Source: JBEIHX01 sp040381075 (GTDB lineage Bacteria > Pseudomonadota > Alphaproteobacteria > Caulobacterales > Aquidulcibacteraceae). From it: a stretch of DNA of 64,000 nt. Position 1 is the stretch's first letter. Each line of letters starts with the position of its first letter. Shown here piece after piece: positions 34,180-44,087 of this stretch. The notes beneath the pieces are model-generated. The model was not told where the DNA came from. It was given only the letters and a program-made list of their open reading frames with translations, and ran no database searches. The stretch lies in the NCBI GenBank assembly GCA_040381075.1, contig JBEIHX010000008.1, positions 1 to 64,000 on the forward strand, written 5' to 3'. Made by a program: the position numbers and the translations under genes.

Positions 34180-35550
34180 CTATACGCCGCGCAGATCCCT
34201 GTAGGCCGCCTTCTGGATCTCGTCCTGGAGCGGATAGGCGCGCAGGGGCATGTATTGCGTCATCAGCACGAGACCTAACCCGCTGGCGCGATCGGCCCAC
34301 ATCAATGTGCCTGCGGCTCCGCCCCAGCTGACCGAACCGGGCGCCTCCTCATCCGGTTCGACACCCTGCTCAAGCTGGATGTCCATCGCCGCCGCAAAGC
34401 CTTTGGACGGACGGTAGACGACACCCTCTGGAAGGAGGTTGGACATCGCCAGACGGGCGGTCTCTCGACTCATGATCCGCACACGGCCCAGCGCCCCATC
34501 GCCGAGCAGCATGCCGACGAACCGCGCATAGTCCTGCGGTGTGGACACCAGCCCGGCGCCGCCGGCGAACAGAGTGGCCGGCCGCGTCGCGAACGGGCTG
34601 TCGGCGCGATCATCGATGACGCTCAGACCTTGGGGTGAGACCCCATAGACTGACGTGAGACGATCACGTGCGCCGGGCGGCGCATCAAAGGCCGTATCGG
34701 GCATCATCAGCGGGTCGAAGATGCGCTGGCGCAGGAACCGGTCGAACGCCATCCCGCTCGCGACTTCAATAACGCGACCGAGCAGATCCTGCGCGACGCT
34801 GTACTCCCAGCGCGCGCCGGGATCAGCGTTGAGCGGCACGCCGGCGAGCCGATCGGCGAACTCTGCAAGGGTTGCAGGCTGGGCCTTCGCCCCGGCGGGA
34901 ACGCGCCCGGTGCGGTCGCCCGGCGTGAGGCCCTCCTGGGCGTAGCGCCTGGCGAGAGGACTTTCGGGCCGGATGGCGTAGGACAGGCCCGCGGTGTGGG
35001 TCAGCAGGTGGCGAACCGTGATCAGGCGTTTGGCCGGACGCACCTCATCGCCCGAAGGGTCGACCAGAACCTGCATGGTGCGGTAGGCCGGCAGGAGGTC
35101 GGCGATCGGCTGGTCGAGCGACAGACGTCCGTCTTCGATCAGGAGCATGGCCGCCACGCCGGTGACGGGCTTGGTCATCGAGTAGATGCGGTAGAGGGTG
35201 TCCGGGGTTGTGGCCGGACCGTCGAAGGCCCGCGCGCCGGCGGTCAGATAGGCGACAGGGGCGCCGGGGCGGACGATTGCGACGGCGGCGCCGGAGAGTT
35301 TCCGTGCGCCCACATAGCTGTCGATCAGCGCCTGGGTGGCGGGGTAGCGCGCCGCTGCGGGGCGTACCGACGCGCAGCCGGCGACGCCGGCCCCCGCAAT
35401 CCCTGGCGCGGCCGCCAGCCCGGCGAAGCCGAGGGCGGCTGCAAGCACAGTCCGCCGATCGGGCCGCCGATCGGGCGGCGCGCCAGCGCCCTGGCGATCC
35501 CGCGCCTCGGTCGCCGGGGCGAAGCAGACAGACGAAGCGTTTGGGTCCAT
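34180..35550 (-). CDS. Beta-lactamase-fold serine hydrolase
   Basis: A 456-residue exported class C beta-lactamase-related protein (EstB/penicillin-binding-like). Nucleophile motif SMTK with Ser124 and Lys127; YSV near WEYSVAQDLLG is a variant of the Tyr-x-Asn motif. The N-terminus has RRPDRRTVLAAALGFAGLAA followed by VAGC, which could be a Tat-type signal with a lipobox. Such enzymes are usually esterases or peptidases rather than antibiotic-resistance enzymes. Start at 35550 is uncertain because the ribosome site is weak and the frame continues upstream through the 16-bp array. Confidence 0.85.
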   Translation of the reverse strand: MDPNASSVCFAPATEARDRQGAGAPPDRRPDRRTVLAAALGFAGLAAAPGIAGAGVAGCASVRPAAARYPATQALIDSYVGARKLSGAAVAIVRPGAPVAYLTAGARAFDGPATTPDTLYRIYSMTKPVTGVAAMLLIEDGRLSLDQPIADLLPAYRTMQVLVDPSGDEVRPAKRLITVRHLLTHTAGLSYAIRPESPLARRYAQEGLTPGDRTGRVPAGAKAQPATLAEFADRLAGVPLNADPGARWEYSVAQDLLGRVIEVASGMAFDRFLRQRIFDPLMMPDTAFDAPPGARDRLTSVYGVSPQGLSVIDDRADSPFATRPATLFAGGAGLVSTPQDYARFVGMLLGDGALGRVRIMSRETARLAMSNLLPEGVVYRPSKGFAAAMDIQLEQGVEPDEEAPGSVSWGGAAGTLMWADRASGLGLVLMTQYMPLRAYPLQDEIQKAAYRDLRGV

Positions 35551-36428
35551 GGGTTTTCTGCCGTGCTGGGCGGTCGCAGCCCGGCGTCGACCACCGCGCT
35601 GCTGAACGCCTGTCCGTATCGGGCCATCTCGACTTCCTGTGTGGTCCCATTGCCGCAGTTCCCGCGCTGCGACAACCATCCTGGTGCGGGGAGAGCCCGG
35701 GTCCCGGCGCTTTCGCACCCGACGGGGTTTGAAGGCGTCGGGGTTGGATCGCCACTGGGTTGGACAGCCACTGGGTTGGACAGCCACTGGGTTGGACAGC
35801 GAGCGGGTTGTCAAGCAGGAGGGCGATGGGCTGCGGGCGTCAGCGCGTCCCGGTCGCCGGCCGCAATGATCTGCAGAGGGCCATGGCAGCCGTCACCGCC
35901 TGCGAAGCCGTGCATCGCGACAGAATGGCGGGCGGTGAGGCGCGGGTGGGCAGGCGCCCCATGGAGATGCGCGCAGTGGGTCCGTGTCCGCAGGTCATGC
36001 CAGCCAGCAGCATTCCATGACGCGCCTGCAAACGACGGGCCGGAGCATCCGACATTCCGCACAGTGGACGACCATGGGGATCATCCCGGTGGAAGGTGCG
36101 CTGACCCGGAGCGATCCTCGTGCTCAACGACATTCGGACACAATCGAAACTCGACGCCCCCTCGGTTTCGAAGCCGTCGCCAGAGGCGGTTCAGCCACGA
36201 TCTTCCAACCCGGCGGCGACAATTGCGGTCTGGAACAGCCGACTCTGGCGGGGCGGCGCCTGCGGGGATGGGGGGCGGATCCGAAAATGGCCGGTCAGGG
36301 CCGTCCTGCCTTTCGGCCGCCTGCGACCCAAGCAGGTCTGCGCCCCGGCCGGACTGCGGCGCCGATGGGGCGCAGCGCGCCCCGAGATGCAGGCTATCTC
36401 CGCTGAGGTGGGCGCACTGCCCACGGCG
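35551..36428. other. Large intergenic region, no gene seen
   Basis: Nearly 880 bp between pstA and the serine hydrolase. Apart from the 16-bp array at 35752-35799 I see no domain, RNA or remnant of the expected pstB ATPase (no Walker A or LSGGQ in any frame). Confidence 0.6.
35752..35799. repeat. Tandem array, 3 x 16 bp
   Basis: Three identical 16-bp units CCACTGGGTTGGACAG at 35752, 35768 and 35784, with decayed part-units on both sides (about 35741-35810). About 200 bp upstream of the serine hydrolase start. Confidence 0.92.
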
Positions 36429-37739
36429 TCACCATGTGCGCTCGAAGCGGTGGCGCAGGTAGATGGCGACTGCGTTCATCATCACGAGGAAAGCGAGCAG
36501 GACAAGGATCGCCGCCGATGTCATCGCCGTAAATCCGCGCTCTGGATTGTCAGACCAGATGTAGATCTGTGTTGGCAGGGTCGTAGAGGGCGTCAGGATC
36601 GCCTCCGGTCCCATCGCCGGCGCCGAGGTGATGAAAGCCTGCATGCCGATCAGCATCAGGGGGGCTGTCTCGCCAAGCGCGTGGGCGAGCGCGATGATGG
36701 CCCCGGTCAGAATGCCTGGCATGGCCACCGGCAGCACGTGATCGAACACAACCTGGTGCCGGGAGGCGCCGACGCCCAGGGCGGCCTCACGGATTGACGG
36801 CGGCGCGGCCTTGAGCGCGGCCCGGGTGGCGATGATGATCGTTGGCAATGAGATGAGAGCGAGCACCAGACCGCCCACCAGCGGCGTCGAACGGGGCAGC
36901 TGGAAGAAGTTCAGCAGAACTGCAAGGCCAAGAAGGCCGAACACGATCGAGGGCACTGCGGCAAGGTTGTTGATGTTCACCTCGATCAGATCGGTCCAGC
37001 GGTTTCGCGGCGCGAATTCCTCCAGATAGATCGCTGCGGCGACGCCGACCGGAACTGCAACGACGAGGCAGACAAGCAACAGGTAGAAGGAGCCGATAAT
37101 GCCGGCGAGCAGCCCGGCGTTTTCGGGGCTGCGGCTGTCGGCATTGGCGAACAGCCCCCAGTTGAAGTGGGTGGCGATAGCACCGTTCGCCTCCAGCCGC
37201 TCGAACCACGCGATCTGGCGATCACTGAGAATGCGCTCCTCCTCCGGCGCTGTCCGGTCAACGCGGCCCTTGGCGAGCTGGTCGTAGGCGTCGCTCACGG
37301 GAACCCGCACCTGGAAGCGCTTCCCGATCAGCGACGTGTCCGCCATGACAATGTCACGGATCCTGTATTGCACGTCGCCGGAGGGAATGCGCGAGATCAG
37401 GCGTTGGTGCGCGCGTGAGGTCACATCCGGGAATTGTTCCAGGAGGGAGTTTCGTGAGATGAGGCGCCAATTCGAATTGAGCAGGTCGTCTGGCACGATC
37501 AGCGCGGGATCGACGTAGATCTCATAGGAGAGCGTTGTCTGGACAAAGGCGCGACGGCCCTCGCCCACAAGGGAGGCCACAAGGACGGCGAGCAGCCCCA
37601 CGGCGAGGGCGATGGACCCGATGCCGGCGAGCCGCAGCCAGAAGTCCCCGCGATAGCGCCGCCTCAGCCGCTTCGCAGCTGCGGGCGATGTCCAATCGAT
37701 GCGGCGCAGGGCCGGAGGCGTGGGATTGAAGTGCGCCAT
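36429..37739 (-). CDS. pstA: Phosphate ABC transporter permease PstA
   Basis: A 436-residue inner-membrane permease for high-affinity phosphate uptake. The N-terminal ~200 residues (one helix at about 45-60 and a periplasmic region) are the extension typical of alphaproteobacterial PstA; the BPD transmembrane domain follows with GLLGLAVLLNFFQLP and the EAA-type loop REAALGVGASRHQVVFDHVLP. ATG at 37739 gives a 4-bp gap after pstC; an in-frame GTG at 37760 would overlap pstC. pstB does not follow. Confidence 0.93.
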   Translation of the reverse strand: MAHFNPTPPALRRIDWTSPAAAKRLRRRYRGDFWLRLAGIGSIALAVGLLAVLVASLVGEGRRAFVQTTLSYEIYVDPALIVPDDLLNSNWRLISRNSLLEQFPDVTSRAHQRLISRIPSGDVQYRIRDIVMADTSLIGKRFQVRVPVSDAYDQLAKGRVDRTAPEEERILSDRQIAWFERLEANGAIATHFNWGLFANADSRSPENAGLLAGIIGSFYLLLVCLVVAVPVGVAAAIYLEEFAPRNRWTDLIEVNINNLAAVPSIVFGLLGLAVLLNFFQLPRSTPLVGGLVLALISLPTIIIATRAALKAAPPSIREAALGVGASRHQVVFDHVLPVAMPGILTGAIIALAHALGETAPLMLIGMQAFITSAPAMGPEAILTPSTTLPTQIYIWSDNPERGFTAMTSAAILVLLAFLVMMNAVAIYLRHRFERTW

Positions 37740-37743
37740 CGGA

Positions 37744-39174
37744 CTACTCGTATTGTTCACGATAGCGCCGCACGATTGTGAGCGCGATCACGTTCAGGAT
37801 CAGGGTGCCGAAAAACAAAACCAGCCCAAGCGCAAAGGCCGCCAGCGTCTTGGGATTGTCGAACTCGGTGTCGCCGGTCAGCAGCGAGACGATCTGCACC
37901 GTGGTGGTCGTCACTGAATCCAGAGGATTGACGGTCATGCGGGCGATCATGCCGGCGGCCATCACGACGATCATGGTTTCACCAATGGCGCGCGACACGG
38001 CGAGCAGGACGCCGCCCATGATGCCCGGCAGCGCAGCGGGGATCAGCACGTCGGCGACGGTTTCAGCCCGGGTCGCGCCGAGTGCAAAGGCGCCGTCGCG
38101 CATCGACTGGGGCACTGCGCGCAGCGCATCGTCTGACAGCGAGGAGATGAAGGGGATGATCATCACCCCCATCACCAGACCGGCGGCGAGCGCCGGCTGC
38201 GGACTGATCTGGAGCAGGCTTTCAAGACCGAACGGAGCGAGCCAGGCGTCAAGCATGCCGTCCAGACCGGTCACGAACGCCACCAGGGCGGGCGTCACGA
38301 TCAGGATCGCGAAGAAACCGTAGACCACGGTGGGAACGCCGGCGAGAATCTCCAGGATGGGTTTGATGATCGCGCGCACGCGCACGTCCGCATATTCTGA
38401 CAGGTAGATGGCGCTGAACAGGCCGACCGGCACGGCCACGCACATCGCCAGGACCGCGATGAGCAGGGTGCCCGCGAACACTGGAACGGCGCCGAACGCG
38501 CCCTGCCCTGCGACCTGGTCTGCGCGGATTGCTATCTGGGGCTCCCAGCGCAGTCCGAACAGGAACTCGCCGAGCGGCGCGAGTTCGAAGAAACGCCAGC
38601 TCTCGTACAGCAGCGAGACAACGATGCCGAGGGTCGTCAGCACCGCGGCGATCGCGCAGGCCACCATCATGAATGTCAGCACCCGCTCGAACGCATTGCG
38701 TGCGCGAAACGGGGCTTTTGCCGCGCCGAGCGCGATGAAGCCGCCAAACGCGCCGATTGACGCCACCACGGCGAACATCGCCATGGCGCCTGTGGCCTGC
38801 CAGGCCTTGAGCCGCTCGGCGCCGGCCTGAAGCGCCGGGTTGTCCGCTTCAAAGATTGCAAGCCCGCGCGCGAGCTGGCGCACCTGGGTGACGAGGAGAT
38901 CGAGTTCGCCGTCGGATCGGGCGTGGGTCAAGTCTGGCGGCAGGTTGGCGATGATCATGCGGTCGAGCACGCTTCCCTGCGCCGCCAGCCACAGCAGGAG
39001 TACGATTGCAGCCGGCAGCGCGCAGTATGACGCCGCAAGCAGCCCATGGTAGACGGCGCGCGAGTGTGCGCCCGTCGCCGGGCTGTCGAAGCGCTGCGCA
39101 CGCCTTCGGGCGGCGACATAAAAAACCGCCGTTGCGAGGACTATGAACACCGCCGTCCAAACGATCATGGTCAT
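37744..39174 (-). CDS. pstC: Phosphate ABC transporter permease PstC
   Basis: A 476-residue permease partner of PstA. It has an N-terminal helix, a long extension (about 65-130), and the core permease domain with SAIYLSEYADVRVRAIIKPILEILAGVPTV split over several helices and the EAA loop RDGAFALGATRAETVADVLIP. Long relative to E. coli PstC (~319), as is usual in this bacterial group. Lies between pstS (42 bp upstream) and pstA (4 bp downstream), hence one operon. Confidence 0.93.
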   Translation of the reverse strand: MTMIVWTAVFIVLATAVFYVAARRRAQRFDSPATGAHSRAVYHGLLAASYCALPAAIVLLLWLAAQGSVLDRMIIANLPPDLTHARSDGELDLLVTQVRQLARGLAIFEADNPALQAGAERLKAWQATGAMAMFAVVASIGAFGGFIALGAAKAPFRARNAFERVLTFMMVACAIAAVLTTLGIVVSLLYESWRFFELAPLGEFLFGLRWEPQIAIRADQVAGQGAFGAVPVFAGTLLIAVLAMCVAVPVGLFSAIYLSEYADVRVRAIIKPILEILAGVPTVVYGFFAILIVTPALVAFVTGLDGMLDAWLAPFGLESLLQISPQPALAAGLVMGVMIIPFISSLSDDALRAVPQSMRDGAFALGATRAETVADVLIPAALPGIMGGVLLAVSRAIGETMIVVMAAGMIARMTVNPLDSVTTTTVQIVSLLTGDTEFDNPKTLAAFALGLVLFFGTLILNVIALTIVRRYREQYE

Positions 39175-39215
39175 CCTCGTGCGCGCCGGCCCGAAAGCCT
39201 CGCGCGTCTAGCGTT

Positions 39216-40295
39216 TCACGGCGACGTCATCGGCGTGGCGTTCGCCACTGCGGCCTGGGTGCGTCTGAGCAGCGCCATTTCAGCCGGCGTCAGCCCGTGC
39301 TCCTCATTATACCCGCCCAGGCCGATGGAGTCGGTTGAGACGAACTCACGCGCGAAGGCGTCGAGCCCTGGAATGACGCGTCGATGGGCGTTCTTGATGT
39401 AGATGTACAGGGGGCGCGCGATCTTGTAGGCCCCCGATGCGATCGTGCCCTCGCTCGGCGCGACCCCGTCAATCAGCACTGGCGTCATGCGGTCTGAATT
39501 TTCATAAAGAAATGAATAGCCGAACACGCCAAGCGCGACCGGGTCGGCTTGAAGACGCTGCACGATGATGTTGTCGTTTTCGCCGGCTTCGATGAACGGC
39601 CCGTCCTGGCGCATCCTCTCGCAGCGCGCTTTCACGAGTTTGTCGAAGTCGGCCGGCGGCATGCGCTGGGCCGCCGCGCTCATCGGCGCAAGCGACTTGC
39701 AGCCGACCACCATGACAAGCTCGACAAAGGCGTCACGGGTGCCCGAGGTCGGCGGCGGCCCGAAGACGCGAATGGGCGCCGCCGGCAGCCGGCGGTCGAT
39801 CTGGTTCCAGGTCCGATAGGGATTGGGCGCGAAGCGTCCGTCGCTCAGGGGAACCTCTGAGGCCAACGCCAGAAAGATCTGCCCCTTTGAGAGGTTCCAG
39901 ACCCCGCCCTGGGTGCGGCGGGAGTGGGCGAGCGTCAGGCCGTCATAGCCGATAAATGCCTCGGTGATGGACCCTGTTCCATTTCTGGCGCACAGATCAA
40001 ACTCTGACTTTTTCATCCGTCGCGATGCAGTGGCGATGTCGGGATGCTGCGCCCCGACGCCGCCGCAGAATGCTTTGATGCCGCCGCCGGTGCCGGTCGA
40101 CTCGACCACGGGGGCCCGCGCCCTGTTCTTCTTGGCGTAGGCCTCGGCCGCAGCCTGGGCGTAGGGGAAGACGGTCGAAGACCCCACCACCTTGATCTGC
40201 CCGCGCGCGTGCGCTGTCGGGATCGCCAACGCCGCCAGGATGGCGCCAGCGATCGCCCAGGCTTTCCAGCGAGGCCGCACGTCTTCGCCCCTCAT
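39216..40295 (-). CDS. pstS: Phosphate-binding protein PstS
   Basis: A 359-residue periplasmic phosphate receptor for PstCA. Signal peptide MRGEDVRPRWKAWAIAGAIL to AHARG, then the PstS start IKVVGSSTVFPYAQ; phosphate-loop-like segments are ESTGTGGGIKAFC and GPPPTSGTRDAF; ENSDRMTPVLIDG is in the C-lobe. ATG at 40295 has GGGAG seven bases upstream; an ATG six bases earlier is too close to it. Four Pho-box half-sites lie about 95 bp upstream, so PhoB control is expected. Confidence 0.92.
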   Translation of the reverse strand: MRGEDVRPRWKAWAIAGAILAALAIPTAHARGQIKVVGSSTVFPYAQAAAEAYAKKNRARAPVVESTGTGGGIKAFCGGVGAQHPDIATASRRMKKSEFDLCARNGTGSITEAFIGYDGLTLAHSRRTQGGVWNLSKGQIFLALASEVPLSDGRFAPNPYRTWNQIDRRLPAAPIRVFGPPPTSGTRDAFVELVMVVGCKSLAPMSAAAQRMPPADFDKLVKARCERMRQDGPFIEAGENDNIIVQRLQADPVALGVFGYSFLYENSDRMTPVLIDGVAPSEGTIASGAYKIARPLYIYIKNAHRRVIPGLDAFAREFVSTDSIGLGGYNEEHGLTPAEMALLRRTQAAVANATPMTSP

Positions 40296-40608
40296 TCGCA
40301 TCTCCCGCCGGCCGTGACCGACTCGTCGGCGTCGACTGCGCCCAGGCGGACCTGGCCCGGGCTCAGGCTGGTCGTGTGCCTGTTTCGTGTGACACTTGCA
40401 TTCCAGCTTGATGACAGTTGCGTGACGACCCTCGCCGGAGCCGCTTTGCGATAGCGCCAGGAGGGCGGATCGCCGTGCCGATTTTCGCGGCGGATCGGGT
40501 TGCTGGGCAATCGGGGCTTCAGCCCTTCGACCAGGACCAGGGCGATGGCGGCGTTTACCGGACCGCAAGAAGCCTCGGCGTATGAGAGAAGTTCAGGAGC
40601 ATTCCACG
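40296..40608. other. pstS upstream region
   Basis: Divergent intergenic region of about 310 bp containing the Pho-box array; no gene seen. Confidence 0.7.
40389..40428 (-). promoter_or_regulatory. Pho box array upstream of pstS
   Basis: On the minus strand four 7-bp elements recur exactly every 11 bp: TCGTCAC, CTGTCAT, CTGGAAT and GTGTCAC (plus-strand starts 40422, 40411, 40400, 40389). The PhoB consensus is CTGTCAT repeated with 4-bp AT-rich spacers, so spacing is perfect and one element is an exact match. Confidence 0.75.
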
Positions 40609-41235
40609 ATGGCCAAGGCGGTATTCCACAAGAGCCAGAAAGTCTTCGTGAAGCCGGTCGGGACCTGGGCGAAGATCGAAAGAGTGTTGCCGCAATGGGC
40701 CAAGGGCGTCGATGAGCCCTTGCGGGTCTTTTACGACGTCGGGCTTGGACGCGAATTCGCCGCCAATGAACTTGCTGCGGAAATACAGGACCGCGACGAC
40801 GTCCTGGGGAGCGCCGCCGGCGGAGTCTGGCGCATCCATCGCGAAAAAAATCGCTGGAAGGACAATGACGCGTCAGGCGATCACCCCTTCCCCGGCACCT
40901 TTCCGGTGGTGATCACGGATGTTCAGGACTGGGGCGGCTGGCGCGTCCCGATCGCGGAGTATGACCGGGATCCGCAGCGCATCGAGCAACAGGCCCGTCT
41001 CATCAGCCAGGCCCCCGCAATGCTGGAGGTTCTCGAACAGCTGTCGCATTTTGTCGCGGGGGAGCCAGACGCACGCGACACAGAACTGGGGCGTCTGGCG
41101 CGGGCCTGCGACGGGATAATCCGGCAGGTGCACGCCAGTGCGCCTGCAACGCCTGGGAAGGGCCCCGCATCATTGGACGATGATCCGGACAATTATGTGA
41201 GCCCGGCGCTGCGTCGGCCGCGCGCGGCGTTCTGA
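40609..41235 (+). CDS. Conserved-looking protein of unknown function
   Basis: A 208-residue soluble protein, charged, without signal or membrane segment. Blocks such as FHKSQKVFVKPVGTWAKIERVLPQWAKG and GGWRVPIAEYDRDPQRIEQQARLISQAP suggest a folded N-domain and a helical C-domain, but I do not recognise a family. ATG 40609 follows AGGAG. Divergent from pstS and thus sharing the Pho-box region; phosphate control is possible but unproven. Confidence 0.75.
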   Translation: MAKAVFHKSQKVFVKPVGTWAKIERVLPQWAKGVDEPLRVFYDVGLGREFAANELAAEIQDRDDVLGSAAGGVWRIHREKNRWKDNDASGDHPFPGTFPVVITDVQDWGGWRVPIAEYDRDPQRIEQQARLISQAPAMLEVLEQLSHFVAGEPDARDTELGRLARACDGIIRQVHASAPATPGKGPASLDDDPDNYVSPALRRPRAAF

Positions 41236-41278
41236 CGGCGCCGCGGCGCTTTTCAAGTCGCGGGAACACACGCACCAT

Positions 41279-43924
41279 ATGCGCATGCCTTCTGACCCTC
41301 AGGCCGCTGTGCGGCTGGAAGATTATCGTCCGCCGGACTTCCTTGTGGACCGTGTGGACCTCGACTTTGACCTGCAGCCGTCTGCGACCGTCGTACGGTC
41401 TCGACTGAGCCTGCGGCGTAACGGGCCATCGCCTGCGGATGGCCCGGCGCCTCCGCTGCGCCTTGACGGGCGCCGCCTGACGCTGACCCGACTGGCGATC
41501 GACGGACGGGTGATGGGCCCCGGCGCCTATGACCTCGACGGGGAGGGGCTGACGCTGCATGCGGTCCCCGCTGCATGCACCCTGGAAATCGACACGCGCA
41601 TCGACCCGGCCGGCAATACAGCGCTTGAGGGTCTTTACATGTCAGCCGGCCGGTTCTGCACGCAGTGCGAACCTGAGGGCTTTCGCACCATCACCTTTTT
41701 CCCGGATCGCCCGGACGTCATGGCGCGCTACCGGGTCAGGCTTGAGGCCGATGCGGCTTCCTGCCCGATCCTGCTGTCGAACGGGAACGCCGTGGACGCT
41801 GGTCTGACGTCTGACGGACGGGCCTACGCCGTCTGGGAAGACCCCCATCCCAAACCGTCCTATCTCTTCGCCCTCGTCGCGGGCGATTATGATGTTCTGC
41901 AGGACGCTTTTGTGACCGCGAGCGGGCGGCGCGTCGCGCTCGCCATCCATGTCGACAAAGGGCAGGCGGCGCGCGCGACCTATGCAATGGACGCGCTCAA
42001 AAGGGCGATGACCTGGGATGAGCAGACGTTCGGGCGCGAGTATGATCTTGACGTCTTCAACATCGTGGCGGTGCGCGACTTCAATTTCGGAGCGATGGAG
42101 AACAAGGGCCTCAACATCTTCAACGCCGCCTATGTTCTGGCCGATCCCTCAACAGCGACCGATGCGGATTATGCCGCCATCGAAAGCATTGTGGCGCATG
42201 AGTATTTTCATAACTGGACCGGAAACCGCATTACCTGTCGCGACTGGTTCCAGCTCTGCCTCAAGGAAGGCCTCACGGTCTTCAGGGACCAGGAGTTTTC
42301 CGCAGACATGCGCTCGCACGCGGTGCAGCGGATCAAGGATGTCCGCCTGTTGCGCCAGCGTCAGTTTGCTGAGGATGCGGGGCCGCTGTCCCATCCGGTT
42401 CGCCCCTCATCCTACGTCAAGATCGACAACTTCTACACAGCAACCGTGTACGAGAAGGGGGCAGAGCTTGTTCGCGCCCTGAGAACGATGCTGGGCCCGG
42501 ATGTCTTCAAGGCCGGCATGGACCTCTATTTTGACCGCTGCGACGGCATGGCTGCAACGGTTGAGGATTTTCTTGGAGCGTTCAGCGACGCATGCGCACA
42601 AGACCTGTCGGATTTCGCGCGTTGGTATGGGCAGGCGGGCACGCCGCATGTGACGGTGCGCCTTACGTCAGACGCTGAAGGCGTCGCCATGGACCTGTCC
42701 CAATCCATCCCGGGTCATGCGGCGGACACACCCTGGTCACCTGTCCCGATCCCGGTGCGTTTCGGGATCCTGACCCGAACCGGCGAGCCGGCGGTCTTTG
42801 CGCTGAACGGCGGTCCGCCGGCGCGCGAGCACATGGCGGTGTTGCGCGGCGTGCGTGACACGTGGCGGCTGTCGGGCGCGCCTGCAGATGGCGTTCTGTC
42901 GCTGCTGCGCGGCCTGTCCGCGCCGGTGATCGCCGAGGCCGGTCACGACGATGCGATGCGCGAAGTGCTCATGGCGCATGATCCTGACCCCTTCATGCGT
43001 TGGGACATGTCGCAGCTGCTTGGCCGGCGCGCCCTGCTGGCGCTTGCCGATGCGGCGCGCAACGGCGCGCCGCAGCCCTGCGTCGACGGATTTGTCGCCG
43101 CCTATGGCCGGTGCCTGGAGGCGGCGCTGGCTGATCCGGCCTTCGCCGCACTGGTGGCGCGTCTGCCCGAGACGAGCGATCTGATCCTGGATACGAACAA
43201 TGCCGAGCCAGAGTCGCTGCATGCCGCGCGCCAGACGCTGCGTGCAGTGCTCGCTGGCGTTCATGAAGAGTTGCTGCGTGGGCTGATCGAAGCGCCACGC
43301 GACGCCGGCTTCACGCCGGACGCAGCCTCTGCCGGCCGACGCGCGCTGCGCAATGCAGCGTTGGAGCTGTACATGGCGCGGGGCGCATGCGGTGCAGCTG
43401 CGGCTGAGCGGGCGTTTGCGGCGGCGGACAATATGACGGACCAGCTCGCCGCTCTGGACGCGCTCAGTCATGCGTCGGCGGAGCAGTTCGATGACGCGCT
43501 TGGCCGCTTCCGGGCGCAATGGCGCGATGAGCCGTTGGTGATGGACAAATGGTTCGCCGTGCAATCGGGCGCCGCGCGGGACGACGCTCTCGCACGCATC
43601 CGCATGCTGCGCCGGGATCCGGAGTTTGATCTGCGCAACCCGAACCGTGTGCGCGCGCTCGCCACCGGGTTGATGCTGCGCAACCCGCGTGCGCTGCATG
43701 CAGCCGACGGGTCCGGCTATCTCTTTCTGGCCGAGTTGGTTCTTGACGTTGATGCTCTCAACCCTGCCGTTGCGGCGCGTCTGATGACAGGATTTGAGAC
43801 CTGGTCGCGCATCGAGCCTGGCCGTCATCGTCATGCCATCGCCGCGATCGAGAGCGTCCTTGCCAGAAATCAGCTCTCAGACAACACACGCGACGTCGCC
43901 AGGCGGCAATTGGGCCGCGCCTAG
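41279..43924 (+). CDS. pepN: Aminopeptidase N (M1 family)
   Basis: An 881-residue cytosolic zinc aminopeptidase that removes N-terminal residues from peptides. The substrate-anchoring GAMEN motif (FNFGAMENKGLNIFN) and the zinc site HEYFHNW (His307, Glu308, His311) with the distal zinc Glu about 19 residues on (LKEGLTV) are intact. Length matches E. coli-type PepN. Only 43 bp separate it from the upstream gene, so co-transcription is possible. The ribosome site is weak. Confidence 0.95.
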   Translation: MRMPSDPQAAVRLEDYRPPDFLVDRVDLDFDLQPSATVVRSRLSLRRNGPSPADGPAPPLRLDGRRLTLTRLAIDGRVMGPGAYDLDGEGLTLHAVPAACTLEIDTRIDPAGNTALEGLYMSAGRFCTQCEPEGFRTITFFPDRPDVMARYRVRLEADAASCPILLSNGNAVDAGLTSDGRAYAVWEDPHPKPSYLFALVAGDYDVLQDAFVTASGRRVALAIHVDKGQAARATYAMDALKRAMTWDEQTFGREYDLDVFNIVAVRDFNFGAMENKGLNIFNAAYVLADPSTATDADYAAIESIVAHEYFHNWTGNRITCRDWFQLCLKEGLTVFRDQEFSADMRSHAVQRIKDVRLLRQRQFAEDAGPLSHPVRPSSYVKIDNFYTATVYEKGAELVRALRTMLGPDVFKAGMDLYFDRCDGMAATVEDFLGAFSDACAQDLSDFARWYGQAGTPHVTVRLTSDAEGVAMDLSQSIPGHAADTPWSPVPIPVRFGILTRTGEPAVFALNGGPPAREHMAVLRGVRDTWRLSGAPADGVLSLLRGLSAPVIAEAGHDDAMREVLMAHDPDPFMRWDMSQLLGRRALLALADAARNGAPQPCVDGFVAAYGRCLEAALADPAFAALVARLPETSDLILDTNNAEPESLHAARQTLRAVLAGVHEELLRGLIEAPRDAGFTPDAASAGRRALRNAALELYMARGACGAAAAERAFAAADNMTDQLAALDALSHASAEQFDDALGRFRAQWRDEPLVMDKWFAVQSGAARDDALARIRMLRRDPEFDLRNPNRVRALATGLMLRNPRALHAADGSGYLFLAELVLDVDALNPAVAARLMTGFETWSRIEPGRHRHAIAAIESVLARNQLSDNTRDVARRQLGRA

Positions 43925-44024
43925 ACCCGATCAGCACGCCGGCGTGAACCTGCCGGACGGTGCGACAGCGCCGCGAGCGCGCACGCGTCGATGCAGACGG
44001 ACGCCGTCGGCGCGCGCCGCGCCG

Positions 44025-44056
44025 AAAAGAAAAAGGGCGGGTCGCAGGACCCGCCC
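44025..44056 (-). terminator. Rho-independent terminator of receptor gene
   Basis: Perfect 9-bp stem GGGCGGGTC/GACCCGCCC (44035-44043 and 44048-44056) with a 4-base loop; on the minus strand it is followed by a T-rich run (TTTTTCTTTT). It ends the 44088-47210 gene. Confidence 0.85.
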
Positions 44057-44087
44057 TTCCCTGTCTTGCGACTGTGACCCTTCGACC

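Noticed and set aside
34180..35550. Antibiotic-resistance beta-lactamase
   Set aside because: It has the class C fold motif SxxK but a variant second motif and the look of an esterase/peptidase; no resistance context.
34996..36462. Long plus-strand frame over the serine hydrolase and the gap
   Set aside because: Antisense to conserved motifs and low in complexity; no homology recognised.
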